Shown in pieces: positions 1-11,500 of a stretch of 64,000 nt of DNA. The stretch's first letter is position 1, and each line of letters opens with the position of its first letter. The DNA lies in the NCBI RefSeq assembly GCF_047496725.1, contig NC_132975.1, forward strand, positions 9,894,501 to 9,958,500. Direction: 5' to 3'. The DNA is from Anoplolepis gracilipes (taxonomy: Eukaryota > Arthropoda > Insecta > Hymenoptera > Formicidae). The notes beneath the pieces were generated by a model. The model searched no databases, was not told where the DNA came from, and was given only the letters and a program-made list of their open reading frames with translations. The position numbers and the translations under genes are program-made.

Positions 1-88
1 AATTCAGATTGCGATAGCCCAGTGCGAAATAAAAAATCAAAATCTACAGACAGAAATACACATAATTCTAAAGTTATTATATCAGAAG
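1..88 (+). CDS. SETX: Senataxin, first visible exon (5' truncated by window edge)
   Basis: Frame 1 is open from the first base. The exon ends in GAAG before GTAAAT at 89. The single leftover base joins CC at 234 to make an Ala codon, so the frame runs into the large exon. It encodes a Ser/Lys/Asn-rich stretch of the disordered N-terminal region. Confidence 0.75.
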
Positions 89-3000
89 GTAAATCTTTAT
101 TTGTCAATAGTAGACAACCAAAAGAAACATTTCACTGTAATATTCTGTAGTCAATTCTGTTCTTAAATTAATTATATTAATTTATGTTGTAACAAAATAA
201 TGTTAATTCTTTTTGTAATATCCTATTTTTTAGCCAGTAGTAGTACTACAAATATAGTAGAAACTAAATCTCCTATTTTGGATATGGAGATAGAAGAAGA
301 TGACATTGAAATAATTCACACATCTCTCGCACAAGAAGTAAAAAATCAAGATATTAAAGATCATAAATCTACTAAATCTTTAGACACCAAGAAATCAAAT
401 GAAATCAATGAAAAAATGGATATCATTGGTGGCAATAATAAAAATGAAAGTGATGATAGTAATAGAAACGTAAACAAAATAAATGTCAAAGAAGAAAAAT
501 CAAATGGCACTGATAAAACAAATGATGCATTAAATCCCTCAAAGAATTCAAATTTTGTAAATTCCAAAGATCAAATTATTATAGTGAAAGATGACCAAAT
601 AACAGATGATGATGAAGAAGCATCTATAGTACCTGTTAACATGATGACTTGCGACACATCATTAATTAAATTGAAGAAGATAAAATACGAACCAAAGACA
701 CGTTTTTCAGAGATTGATGTTATTAATTTGAGTGATGACGAAGAAGAAGTATTTCCATGTTCCCAATTATTTGATATCCAATATGAAGATAATAGAGAAA
801 AAGAAAACGAAATTAAACAAGAATGCGTCGACAATGATGACCAAAACATTGAAAAAATTGACCTGGATGTAGATGACGAAGTCATCTTTTTAACGGACAG
901 TGAAGATGAAAATAATCCATGGTTAGAACGATTATCTAGAAGTCAACTGCTTAACGAGGATAAAAAGTTTGATCCTAATAATACAATTATAAAAGATGAA
1001 ATTGATTTGGGAACTTGGAAAGAAGAAGATATCTTTAATATAAATACAAGTGACAAGAAATCAGAAAATAATAATAATTTATTGACAGAAGATGATACCT
1101 TTAATATAAGTAGAGGCAACAAGTTGAAACAATCAGAAAATAATACAAATAGTAATAATAATTTACTGATGACAGAAATGAACGCGATGGATATAGATGA
1201 TGTGGACCCTTCTAACGAGCCTAGTTCGAAAAATATTACTGATGCAAATAAACGAAAAACTGATGCAGAATTAAATACAGAATTATGTAAACAAACATTA
1301 CAAGAAACATTAGAGAAAACAAAACAAAAGTTAGTTGCGAAAAAGTCAGTCACATCATCAAAACGATTAATTCCAGTAATAGAACCGTTAAAGTTACCTG
1401 TAAGAAGAAGTCATATTATTTCTAGCGAAGATAAAGCACAAAAGAGCACAGAAAAATCACCCTCAAAGTTAAAAAAAGAAAAGAAAATGTCGGAATTAAA
1501 AGAAAAAGTTAATAATAAGTTTTATACTAAAAAACAAAAGCATCATGAACAACTTTTTAAATCGATGACTAACTGCCATTCATCAAGTGAAATGAAAGCT
1601 ATTTCTAAAGATGAGAAAAAATTGATAGCCGAAAAGAGAAAAATGAAATTGAAGGAACTTGCTAAAGAAAAAAACAAACTATCTATCGAGAATGACAAGA
1701 ATATTAAGCGCAGAGCTGCTAAAGCAATAGCTAAAGTGTCATTGAAAAACCGAGGCGATTTTCTCATTAATGAGCAAGAACCTTCAACGTCTAAATCACT
1801 TTCTGATAAATCCATGAATTTGCCAAAATCGAATAATAATCAATTCAAAGAACAATTAATGGATAAAGCTGATGTGCTGAAGAAATCCTTAATTTTTAAC
1901 ATCGGAGTACAGAAATTATGTCAGAAAGATGAAGGTTCTAAAGCTACAATAAATGCTATTGCCACGTCGTTAAAGCAGTCTTTACAATTGGATAGTAATG
2001 CTGTACCTGAGAATACTAAACAATACAAGATACCATTTAAAGTGATAAATAATACAGAAAAAAAAAGGAAAAATAGCAAGGAGATGAAAAGAAGCAATGC
2101 GAATGTAAAGATATCTGAACAAGATAGATCAATTAAACATAAGTCTATTCTGGTGCAAAAGGAACATTTTTCATTGAACAATGTGAAATCTAGTTTTGAA
2201 TTTAAAAAAAAAAAAGGAGTGACTTTTCTCGAAAAACCAGAAATAAGAGAATACGAAATTAATGAGTGTAATTCTTTAAAGAAATTAATAGGAAAAGATG
2301 CACCTATACCTGTAAATAAATTAAAAACATCTATGACCAATGCAGAATGGAGCCCAAAATTGGAGGAATTTCTACTACGCATTTTCAAATGGAATCCAGT
2401 ATGGCTGGAAGAGCAGCGATATTTGAAGAGCGATCCTCCGATTGTATCACAATGTGAACTTCAAACTATGAGATTAAGCTATGATTCCTATAAACAGTAT
2501 TATAAAATTGTGATGCATCTTTTATTACTCGAGATATGGTGTACAATGACAAAAGAGTTTGAAATGATAGATAAGAATAAACAACGTGCTACCATGATGT
2601 GTTCCGTAGTTGAGAATCCAACATGTACTCCAATACCATCGACCAATTTGTTCCTGACAACTCTGAAACTTGAAGTGTTAGTTAAGAAAGAGGAGTTCAA
2701 TAAAATGCATCCTATTTATGGAGATCTAGTGTATTTCGAGTATATCACGAATGTACATGGAAAACAAATTGTCAACAGGATATTCGCATATGTTACTAAT
2801 ATGCATCAAATGATTATTACGAATTTCACGCTTTACAACCAAGCTCTAACAAAGTACGTCAAAAATCCATATGCTATGATAACATACACTTTGTTGACAC
2901 GACCTCTCCAGCACAGTATCCCTGTAAATAGAATGCAAAGAATTAGAACGGTTATGTATTTACGAGCCAATATTAGAATGGTACAAGCATTGCAATATCT

Positions 3001-4809
3001 TCCTCAATCGCCCGTCTTGAACCTAATTTTGGATCCAAAAATTGAAGAATATCAATTACCACCAATGGACGAACAGTTTACGTATTCTTCGCTGATCACG
3101 AAAGACGAACTGAATCCGAAACAGATGGAAGCTGTATTCAGAGTAACAGAAACCGTATTAAAAAAAGAGGCTAAACTATGTTTTATTCAAGGACCGCCAG
3201 GGACTGGCAAGTCTAAAGTAATTGTGAATCTGGTGACTCAAATACTATATGGAGAGCATACAAACCGGAAGTCTTTGAGAATCCTAGTTTGCGCACCGTC
3301 CAATGCTGCTATCGACGAAATTGTATTAAGGCTTCTAAACATCAGGTCCAAGTTAAAAAAGAAACGTTTCAATATGGTACGTATTGGTCGATCAGAATGT
3401 ATGCATCCAATGACTAAACCTATTTCTATGACGGAATTGGCGAAACGACACTTGATGAAAATTACTCAGGAAGCAACTAACTCGAATAATACCGAAGATA
3501 TAGCAATATTAGAGGCACGGATTAATTCGCTTGAAGCTGAACTCGCGAGTTCCCAAAAAAAGGATGAAGAGAAGAAGAAAGAATTAACAAGAAAACTAAT
3601 GGAAATGTCGACGAGACATGAATTACTGAAATGTGGTAAATCAATTAACGAATTGAGTGCAAAAGATCGTGCTAAATATCAGCGTATTTCGGAAAATTTA
3701 ATTCTTGAATGCGCTGATATAATCGCTTGTACGCTTTCGTCCTGTTATACCAATCAAATGGAATCCATGTTTGGGGGCTGCAAACAAAGGATATCTGTTT
3801 GCATTGTTGACGAGGCTACGCAAAGCTGCGAAGCAGAGACTTTGATACCATTGATGTTGGGAGTGAGAACGTTAGTTCTGGTGGGTGATCCAAATCAGCT
3901 GCCTGCGACTATCTTGAGCCAACAAGCGAAGAAACTGGGATTAGATCAGTCGATATTTTCGAGAATACAGAACGTTTTTATATCACAAGAGAACAATCCT
4001 ATAATAATGTTGAACATGCAATATCGTATGGATTATTCCATCTCGTATTGGCCGAATAAATATTTCTATAGTGGAAAATTGAAAAACGCTGTTGATTATG
4101 GACCGAAATTCCCGTTTTACTCCTACAGAGTGTTGAATCATAATTTCATGCAAAACAAAGATAAATTTTCCAACACCATCGAAGCAGATTTTGTGGCCAA
4201 CATAATTCTCGGTATGCTAACGTACGCAAACTGGAAGAATATAAACGCTACCATATCTCTCGGAATTCTTACGCCATATAATAATCAAAGGACTCTTATA
4301 TTAAATAAAATAAACGAAAAGTAAGTTGTGAAAGCAATTATTCTTTTTTCCTGCTATGATAAATTCGCAAATTTGTAATGAGACTTGTATTTTTTAGGAT
4401 ATCTCCCATATCAGATAATCTGAAAAAGAAAATTAGTTTTGAAGTTAATACGGTTGACGGTTTTCAAGGACAAGAACGAGATATTATAATAATGTCTTGC
4501 GTGAGAAGTCACGGTATTGGATTTTTATCGGATAAACAAAGACTCTGCGTAGCACTCACCAGGGCTAAACACAGTCTCATATTATGTGGAAATTTTAATA
4601 CCTTTTTGGTAAGTAAGAAATATATCTGAACTTAAATTGTAGAAATTGTGTTTCTCTATTATTTTTTCAATTTAAATCAATGAATTTTTGTTTTACAGAA
4701 GGATAAAATGTGGCATGCATTAATAGCTGATGCCAGAAGTCGCGGAATTTTGTGCCATATCGATGCGAATGCGTCACCTGCTGTCATTAAACAATTTATT
4801 ATTAAATAG
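1..4809 (+). CDS. SETX: Senataxin/Sen1-type SF1 helicase, 3' part (four exons, 5' end outside window)
   Basis: The encoded protein is the C-terminal 1498 residues of a nuclear Upf1-like helicase that unwinds RNA and RNA:DNA hybrids and acts in transcription termination and R-loop removal (family knowledge). Exons read from the sequence are 1-88, 234-4320, 4398-4608 and 4699-4809. Junction phases 1, 2 and 0 all agree, and the total is an exact multiple of three. Residues up to about 700 are charged, Lys/Asp/Asn-rich and probably disordered. The helicase core follows: Walker A GPPGTGKS at 3191-3214, motif II DEATQ at 3809-3823, motif III GDPNQLP at 3884-3904, motif IV QYRMD near 4019, motif V VDGFQGQE at 4453-4476, and motif VI LTRAKH near 4558. 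A Glu/Lys-rich coiled coil (about 3495-3630) lies between motifs Ia and II, as expected for the stalk of this clade. The ATG at 200 lies inside the first intron and is not a start. IGHMBP2 or Upf1 are less likely because of the long N-terminus and motif details. Confidence 0.92.
234..4320 (+). CDS. SETX: Senataxin, large exon with N-terminal region and helicase motifs I-IV
   Basis: The exon follows a pyrimidine-rich TTTTTTAG acceptor and ends before GTAAGT at 4321. It is 4.1 kb without interruption, very long for this genome. It carries the acidic/basic low-complexity N-terminus, two SUMO-interacting-motif-like segments (719-748 and 881-910), and the helicase core up to motif IV. Confidence 0.92.
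4398..4608 (+). CDS. SETX: Senataxin, exon with helicase motifs V and VI
   Basis: The exon is bounded by TTTTTTAG at 4390-4397 and GTAAGT at 4609. It encodes motif V VDGFQGQE and motif VI ALTRAKH, both required for ATP hydrolysis in SF1 helicases. The phase 2 entry restores a Lys codon across the junction. Confidence 0.92.
4699..4809 (+). CDS. SETX: Senataxin, last exon
   Basis: The exon enters in phase 0 after TTTTACAG and ends at TAG 4807-4809. It encodes 36 residues including a KDKMWHALIADA segment, the usual tail after motif VI in senataxin-like proteins. AATAAA hexamers at 4819-4824 and 4934-4939 are candidate poly(A) signals. Confidence 0.88.
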   Translation, partial: KDKMWHALIADARSRGILCHIDANASPAVIKQFIIK

Positions 4810-5192
4810 GAAAATTGTAATAAAGTTCTTTTGGATGTAAGCTTAAAATGTTATGTAAGTCATTTTATATATTTTATATACATCTTGTGAATATTTAGCT
4901 CTAGTCTGAGTATTTAAATATACAATACTTTTAAATAAAAAAAAACGTATTGTAAAAATATGAAGAAAACTTTAATGTATATTTTTAATATTTTTATATT
5001 TTTTTTTTTAATATATTCTCATATATAAAATTTTTCTTTTATCGTTGTACTTGTGAATGAAAATTATAAGGCCGTTAAATGTAACGCGCAATTTTCGACC
5101 AATCGATACTGTTGCGCCTGCGCTCGTTCTTCCACCTGATGATTCATTCTTTCATCAGATACGCATTGAGTTTTGAATTGCGGTTATAATTC
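4810..5192 (+). promoter_or_regulatory. Senataxin 3' UTR and MGMT promoter region
   Basis: The left part holds two AATAAA hexamers (4819, 4934) and an AT-rich tract. From about 5080 base composition becomes balanced. CCAAT followed directly by ATCGAT (DREF-like) lies near 5099-5108. TGCGCCTGCGC at 5113-5123 differs by one base from the NRF-1 (Drosophila Ewg) consensus. TCAGTC at 5191-5196 matches an arthropod initiator. The arrangement suits a housekeeping promoter for the gene at 5321. This is motif matching by eye only. Confidence 0.5.
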
Positions 5193-5320
5193 AGTCGGCG
5201 GTTGTCCGGTGCATACACGTGATAAAATAAACGATCAACTGATACAGTTTGGAATTGTTCAAAATAAATCTAGTATTATTTGTTAATTACTGTGCTAGAA
5301 TATTTAATTATTTCATAAAC

Positions 5321-6001
5321 ATGGTTTTATTTCAAAGTATAACAGTGGACGAGTATGTGAATGAACATAAGACATTCCAACTGTTGTATGCGTTCCACCA
5401 GACACCCTTTGGAAAATGTCTCATCGCTATAACTGACACCGATGAAGCTGTAACTTATTTAGGATTCGTCGACGAAGACGAGAGGGAAGCTTTAAAAAGT
5501 TTAAAGGAAATTTGGCCGATGACTAAAGTATTTAAAAATGACAGTAGAACGAAGATTATGATTGAGAAAATTTTTCATCCTGATACATCTCACCTGGATT
5601 CTGTTCGCGTTCTAATGAGAGGTACGGGGTTCCAAATTAAAGTGTGGAGCTCTCTGCTAACGATCCCTAAGAAAACGATCACTACATATGAAAAGATTGC
5701 ACAGATGATAGCTAATCGAAGAGCTGCAATAGCAGTGGGAAATGCAATTTCTAAGAATTATATTGCATATATTGTACCATGTCATCGTGTGAAAGGAAAG
5801 CATGGCAGTAATAAATATGCCTGGGGAGTAGAACGAAAAGAAGCCATCCTGGAATATGAAAGGCAACCCCCCTTGGCCCTCGAAATTGACTTCCCGCCCC
5901 CCTCTTTTCATCGCGCGATCTGGCGACCTTGGTGGGGCGAGGGAGGTCATAAAGACCCCCCGAGTTCACAGCCTCGTGAAGGAGAGGAGGTTGCCGATTA
6001 A
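5321..6001 (+). CDS. MGMT: Methylated-DNA--[protein]-cysteine S-methyltransferase (O6-alkylguanine-DNA alkyltransferase)
   Basis: This suicide DNA-repair protein moves an alkyl group from O6-alkylguanine to its own cysteine. The ATG at 5321 has a strong context (AAACATGG) and is the first ATG after the likely initiator at 5191; the frame is open upstream but has no earlier ATG. The product is 226 residues. Visible family features are the helix-turn-helix start TTYEKIAQ (Tyr equivalent to human Y114), AVGNAISKN with the Asn hinge, VPCHRV with nucleophile C154 (5780-5782) and H155, and a WGVERKE segment with the conserved Glu. This last part is closer to E. coli Ada than to human MGMT. Residue 137 is Ile (ATA, 5729-5731) where the arginine finger normally sits. 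Residues 183-226 are a Pro/Gly/Glu-rich tail absent from the family and encoded by GC-rich, repeat-like DNA. Identity is firm; activity is uncertain because of the Arg loss. Confidence 0.9.
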   Translation: MVLFQSITVDEYVNEHKTFQLLYAFHQTPFGKCLIAITDTDEAVTYLGFVDEDEREALKSLKEIWPMTKVFKNDSRTKIMIEKIFHPDTSHLDSVRVLMRGTGFQIKVWSSLLTIPKKTITTYEKIAQMIANRRAAIAVGNAISKNYIAYIVPCHRVKGKHGSNKYAWGVERKEAILEYERQPPLALEIDFPPPSFHRAIWRPWWGEGGHKDPPSSQPREGEEVAD

Positions 6002-6062
6002 GTCTTGTCCCGTCTTACTCCCTCACTCTGGGGGATGACTGGGAGAGAGGCTTCTGCCATGT
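5861..6062. repeat. GC-rich insert-like block covering the MGMT C-terminus and stop
   Basis: Composition changes abruptly after the conserved ...EYE end of MGMT. C- and G-runs such as ACCCCCCTT, CCCGCCCCCC and GACCCCCC appear, then the sequence returns to AT-rich at about 6062. It looks like a fragment of a GC-rich mobile element, for example a non-LTR retrotransposon, but no diagnostic domain or terminal repeat was seen. The MGMT frame runs 44 codons into it before a TAA. Confidence 0.4.
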
Positions 6063-8390
6063 AGTGTAAAATGTAAATATCTAATCACTCATATATACAT
6101 TTATATAATACATATTTTTGTACTTATTTGTATTAATCTAAAACTCTCTTTATTTTTATTTTGTAGTTATTCATATATCCAATATAATCAAACGGACGCA
6201 TTACATATAAGTTTCATTTTTTCTTTTAATCTTAGATATGTAATAAGTCGCACATACATACTAGTGATAAAGATTTATTTCGTTTAGATATATTGAATCA
6301 TTTAAAAGTACAAAATTTCTTTTTGTTAGTATAATAAAATACAATGAACACACACATACATATCCTTTAAAGACCCTTTTGATTATAAATATTTTCTAAA
6401 GATACTAGTTATTATTGTCACATATATTTACAATACATTTTGCAGTATGTTGGTCAGTTATATAATTCTGCTAAATACTTATACATACTTGTAAGTGTAA
6501 ATATAAATACAAACTAAGCTTTTCGTTATATACAATTTACATATTTTGATGGAAATTAATGTTTATTATTAATAGTTTAATGATCTTTTGAGTTATATTT
6601 TATGGAAATAATATGTACTAATTGCGATTTATCTTTAAATCTTATTTTAAGTAATTTTAATTCTGTAACACTTCACACATTTTATTATTGGTTACTTGTC
6701 TCATTTATACAGCTGTACATCTTTATAATTACAAGGAGTAAACTTTATTTGCTATTATTTATATTAAATACAAGTTCTACAAATATCCAAGAAACACATT
6801 TATAAAAACATGAAACTGAATTTTCGATGACATTAAATTTATATATAAGTTATAATTTTCTGTACAACTTGTAATTAGACAAAAGTAATGTTTATTCTTG
6901 TAAAATTTGTTACACTAATAAATAATTAATAAGTCTACCTATGTATGTACACCTATTTCCATTTTTCATATTAGTTTAACTATGAGAGCAAGATAGAACT
7001 ATGAATAGCACAGATATAAATTTAATATCAATCTTTTAAAAACGATTGTAAATATTACATTTTTACATAACTGTTCTTTTTTTTTAAATATTTTTAAAAC
7101 GCTGTTTCATATAATTAGGAATTAATTTTTTTTCTTGTTTTATTATTACATTTTATAGATGTATAAATTCTCTATTTTAAATATTAAATTTATTTTCACA
7201 TTTGAAAATTTGTCTCGCGTTGTAAGCAAATATGGTAAAATACATTTTAATTCTGAAATCCTATAATTATACAAAGCATGAGGCACACTTTCATTCTTTT
7301 TCTAAACATATCTTTTTAAAATACATAGGGTTTGTAATTTTTTATTCCTTTACAAAGTTTGATATGTTTTTTTGCAAAGATACATTTCTTCTCATACTTA
7401 ATATAACATATTTATCTCTAATAAGGAAGAAAAGAAACTAGAAATTGAAGCATATTAAAATAGTGTCAGTCTTTAAAACTGTATTCATATATTCTTTTAA
7501 TATTTAAGCTATATTTTTATTTTATTATGGCTTGTTTTTTTTCTTTGTTCTATAGAATTTTAAGAAATATTTTATTTCACTTACATTAAAAATATATCAC
7601 CATCAAGTCTAAATAGTAAGAAACACCTGTGTGTGACTTGTCTTATTCAATTAAAAAAAATTTAATATCAATTATTACTATAAAATTTTATCTTTGATTG
7701 TATTTTTTTCAAAAAATAAAATTAATTCGTTATTACATAATTATTTAAAAAATTGTAGTCAATTTCTTTTTCTTGACACATTTATATTTTGTGATGTTTG
7801 TTTCGTAAAAAAATTACTTATTTATGTGCAGATAACTGCTCTTTGGATTTTTCGTGAAGAGAAATCTCGTAAAACCTCTTGTATCATATGAACCATTATA
7901 TAAGCATGACTGTCAAGACCTAATCTCCTGTATCTATCTATTAAAACTAATTAAATAAATAATAATTCACAGTATATAAAAAAGACAGTGATCAATCACA
8001 ACATTATCTTCAGTGAAGAGTTTATAATATAGATTTAGCTCTATTTCGTTTGCGTTTTCTTCAAAATCATTAAAAATATATCTGAATTCATAAAAATTTT
8101 CTCTTTTATAAGATTTTCTACGCAGCTTACTCGAAAAATGGAACGGCAAACGTTCTCATTCAATTCTATAACTCTGTGAACAAGTATTTTTGCAAAACAC
8201 GACGCGATGAAAAACTAAAGTAAATATAAATATTTTTATACTTTCTACAATATCGTTTCAAGTTAGTAAAAATAACCGATCTTTTTACATCTGTCCGATT
8301 GTCTGTCAAACAAAAATAACAAAAATGTCCACTGAAATATCAGTATTCATTAACTACCTTGGTAACTATCGAGTCCGAAGGACAGTGTCA
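6063..8390. other. AT-rich intergenic region between convergent genes
   Basis: This is the space between the MGMT stop and the stop of the minus-strand gene, and it must hold both 3' UTRs. AATAAA at 6333-6338 is a candidate MGMT poly(A) signal. TTTATT occurrences, for example near 7570, could serve the minus-strand gene. Short open frames here are AT-rich and show no protein features. Confidence 0.6.
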
Positions 8391-8521
8391 TTATTCGAAC
8401 TTATACCAAGTTGTTTCGAGAAACGCAATGAAGACGATGATGAGGAGCGTGAAATTCGTGCATGTTCTCGATCTGCAAGAAGTTGACGAGGAAATTGCAT
8501 TTCCTGGCACTCGAGTAGTTG
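8391..8521 (-). CDS. DUF7042-7045-type gene, last exon (hydrophobic C-terminus)
   Basis: The acceptor is a strong T-tract plus ACAG and the stop is TAA at 8393-8391. It encodes a Ser/Thr-rich stretch, two cysteines, then NFTLLIIVFIAFLE and a short tail. The hydrophobic segment is about ten to thirteen residues, short for a transmembrane helix and in the range of a GPI signal. Confidence 0.82.
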
Positions 8522-11500
8522 CTGTAAAAAAAAAAGGATCAAATATCTTCCCCCATTCATTGTTATTTTATAATCATTGTGTATAACAATTATAATAGTA
8601 TTTAATTTTTTATCATAATATGCAAGATTAAATAAACTTAAATCAATTACATAATATTTAATTAATCTTAATTTCAATAGATTGTAAAAATAGCATAACA
8701 CGATAAAAAATGTATATGTAGATAGAATATCATATATTTTATAATTATCTAAATGTAAATCATTCAAACAATTATATGTTTTTCTTTTGAATATATATTG
8801 TAAATAATATAGTCTTTCCTTACCTAATCTCGATCGCGGAGTCGTAGTAATCCTCGTTATTGGAGGGATCGGTTTCAACGGAGTAGGTGCAGGACTCGGT
8901 GAATTTCCATAACATTGTCCTTAAATAACAACATAGAATCATAACATAAAAATATTTTATCTTTATCGTTAATTCTACCTTCATTCTCTACAATAATTAC
9001 AAGGAAAAGTACGATTTCATTCATTAAGGATATTTTCCTATGCGATTAACTTTGCATAAGTATCCAATAAATATATTGCAATTTACAATTTACAATTTAA
9101 AAATCATGAAATAAAAACAACCAAAATACATTAATTTTATAAGGATATTTACCTTTTTTATAAAGACGCATACCCTCCGTTTTGGGATCTATATTTCGTA
9201 TGCAATGATCGCCAGCTTCTTTGATATATATCTCTTCATCGTTGACGATCAGACCGACGAAGCATTCGTTCGTATTAGTATCGTTTCTCATGGTATAAGT
9301 ATACATCACGCCTTTCTCCTCCCATTGTCCCAAGCATAGATATATTCGCTCTGAAAGTAACGAGCAAAAGATGATACATATTATAAAAGTACTTAAAAAA
9401 AAAAGAAAAAAAAAACATTTTGTATCAATTTTCAAATCTAATTTTTACTAAAAACAAGATTTATTTTTATCACAATATATCTAGAAAACCAGAGAAAATA
9501 ATAAGAAAAAAATATAGCAACTGTTGTATATATATGTATGTATATAATGTGTATATATAAGCACACACAAAACTACATTTTTGTAACAATTTATAAATTA
9601 TACAATATTTTTCTAACGTGTCTTAATTTATCTTTTTTTTAGTTGACTTTCAACATTTTATAATTCTATATATACCTTCAAAGAGTTCCTTGGATTCGCA
9701 GTCGGACACTTTAAAATACATTATTTCGCGAGTGTTGCAGTTGCTGCTTAATTCCGCACACATTCCTGACAAATCCGTTATCATCCCCGTATACTGGCCT
9801 GTAATTGGACAGGGTGACTCCACTATGCGTTCGACACCTGTTACAAGACGTTAACATTCAATGAGAATAATTGTGTCATTTAAAAATATGCAATTTAATA
9901 TTAGAATACAAAAACTACTAATAGATAAGTAACTTGTAAAGACGTAATATATATTTTAACTTACGTGCTTGAGTCATCCACACCAGTTTGTCCAGATTAG
10001 GATCATCACATAAATTGTCTCGGTGAACTGGACTAAAGATCATTCCTGTATGTGTTAAATGATATTTTTATTATATGTAACAAATCAACATTCATCAGAA
10101 GTAAATAGATTAATTAAAAGCAAAAAAAAAAGATTTCTTTCAGAGTTGATATTGTATGTAGTTATTTTTATACAGCTTATATATATTTTTTATTATTATT
10201 TTAACTTTTTATTATGGAATTCTCTATTATTTCAATTTAATTAAAATTGTATTACAACAGATATTTTCCCTCTTAGATTCTTGAATATTCATAGTTTTTG
10301 AAAAATTATAATTAACGACAATAAAATTGCATCACAATTAATGACAATAAAATGGCATCACAATTAACGATAATAAAATGAAGAATTGTATGGAATAGAA
10401 GTAATTACCTATCGTAAATTCTAATACATTTTCACTGCGTTGTCTCATCATTAAACACACAAAGGCAGCTTGCTCGCTGAAATTAAAAAAAAAAAAATAT
10501 TTATTTTATTTTTAATTTTTGATATCAATAAAATAATAGTGACAATGTTTTAAGATGTGTAAAGGTGTATAGAAAAAAATATATATATATAAATAAATTT
10601 AAAGAGGGAAAAAGAGAGTCGCATATTTCTTAATTTTTTTTTTCAAAATGCATGTGAATAAGAATCAAATTACTCACCACTGATCTTTTGAATATACAAC
10701 ATATCGGCCAGTTTCTTCGTTGGATTCCACCGTAATAAAGGTATAACTATTGTAGCCATTGAGATCGGTGAAAGTCATAGTTCCATTAACTATGAGGGAC
10801 TGCTCCCACACACCTTGCGCCCATTTCGGAAATCTGATATTTTATTAGGAGAGTATATTGATTTTATAATAATTATTTTAGTATAATTTTTTATGCCAAT
10901 ATATTACTTGTAAAATATAATTTTATTTAATAATTCACAAAACATATCTAACGATATAATAATAATTTTTGAAAAATACTCACGTGGCAACATGAGTCTT
11001 CACATACTCTGGCACCTTCTTTTGATTTGGACTTTTGCTTAAAATCAAAGTCTCATATCCGCTAGTAGAATTATTTAAATCTTGTGTACAACTCGAGTCA
11101 CTACTAAGCGCCATATAAGTTTTTCCTTTTTTATTATCCACATGAAATAGCTAAAAATAACATTTTATACATATATATTTATCACATTTTTTTATTAATA
11201 ATTTTTATATCAAAATATATACATAATATAAATATATAAATATTATACCTTAAAATATCTAATATATGATAATGATTTTTCAGAGATTTATTAATTATTC
11301 CATTGAGATTATTAACAATAATATTTTTATATATTAACGATAAATATTTTATATTTATTATTTTGCAATGTTATAGACAAGTACATTTTTTTTATTGCCG
11401 TCTCATGAAATAAACGGATTAATTGTGTAACATACCCCGCATCTATATTGAGGTCTGCCATCATCGGCATTGTTATTCCATAGAGCAAAATAATTAGAGC

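Noticed and set aside
200..233. ATG at 200 as start of the senataxin gene
   Set aside because: The first residues would be encoded by a pyrimidine-rich acceptor tract, and splicing 88 to 234 gives a continuous frame from the window edge.
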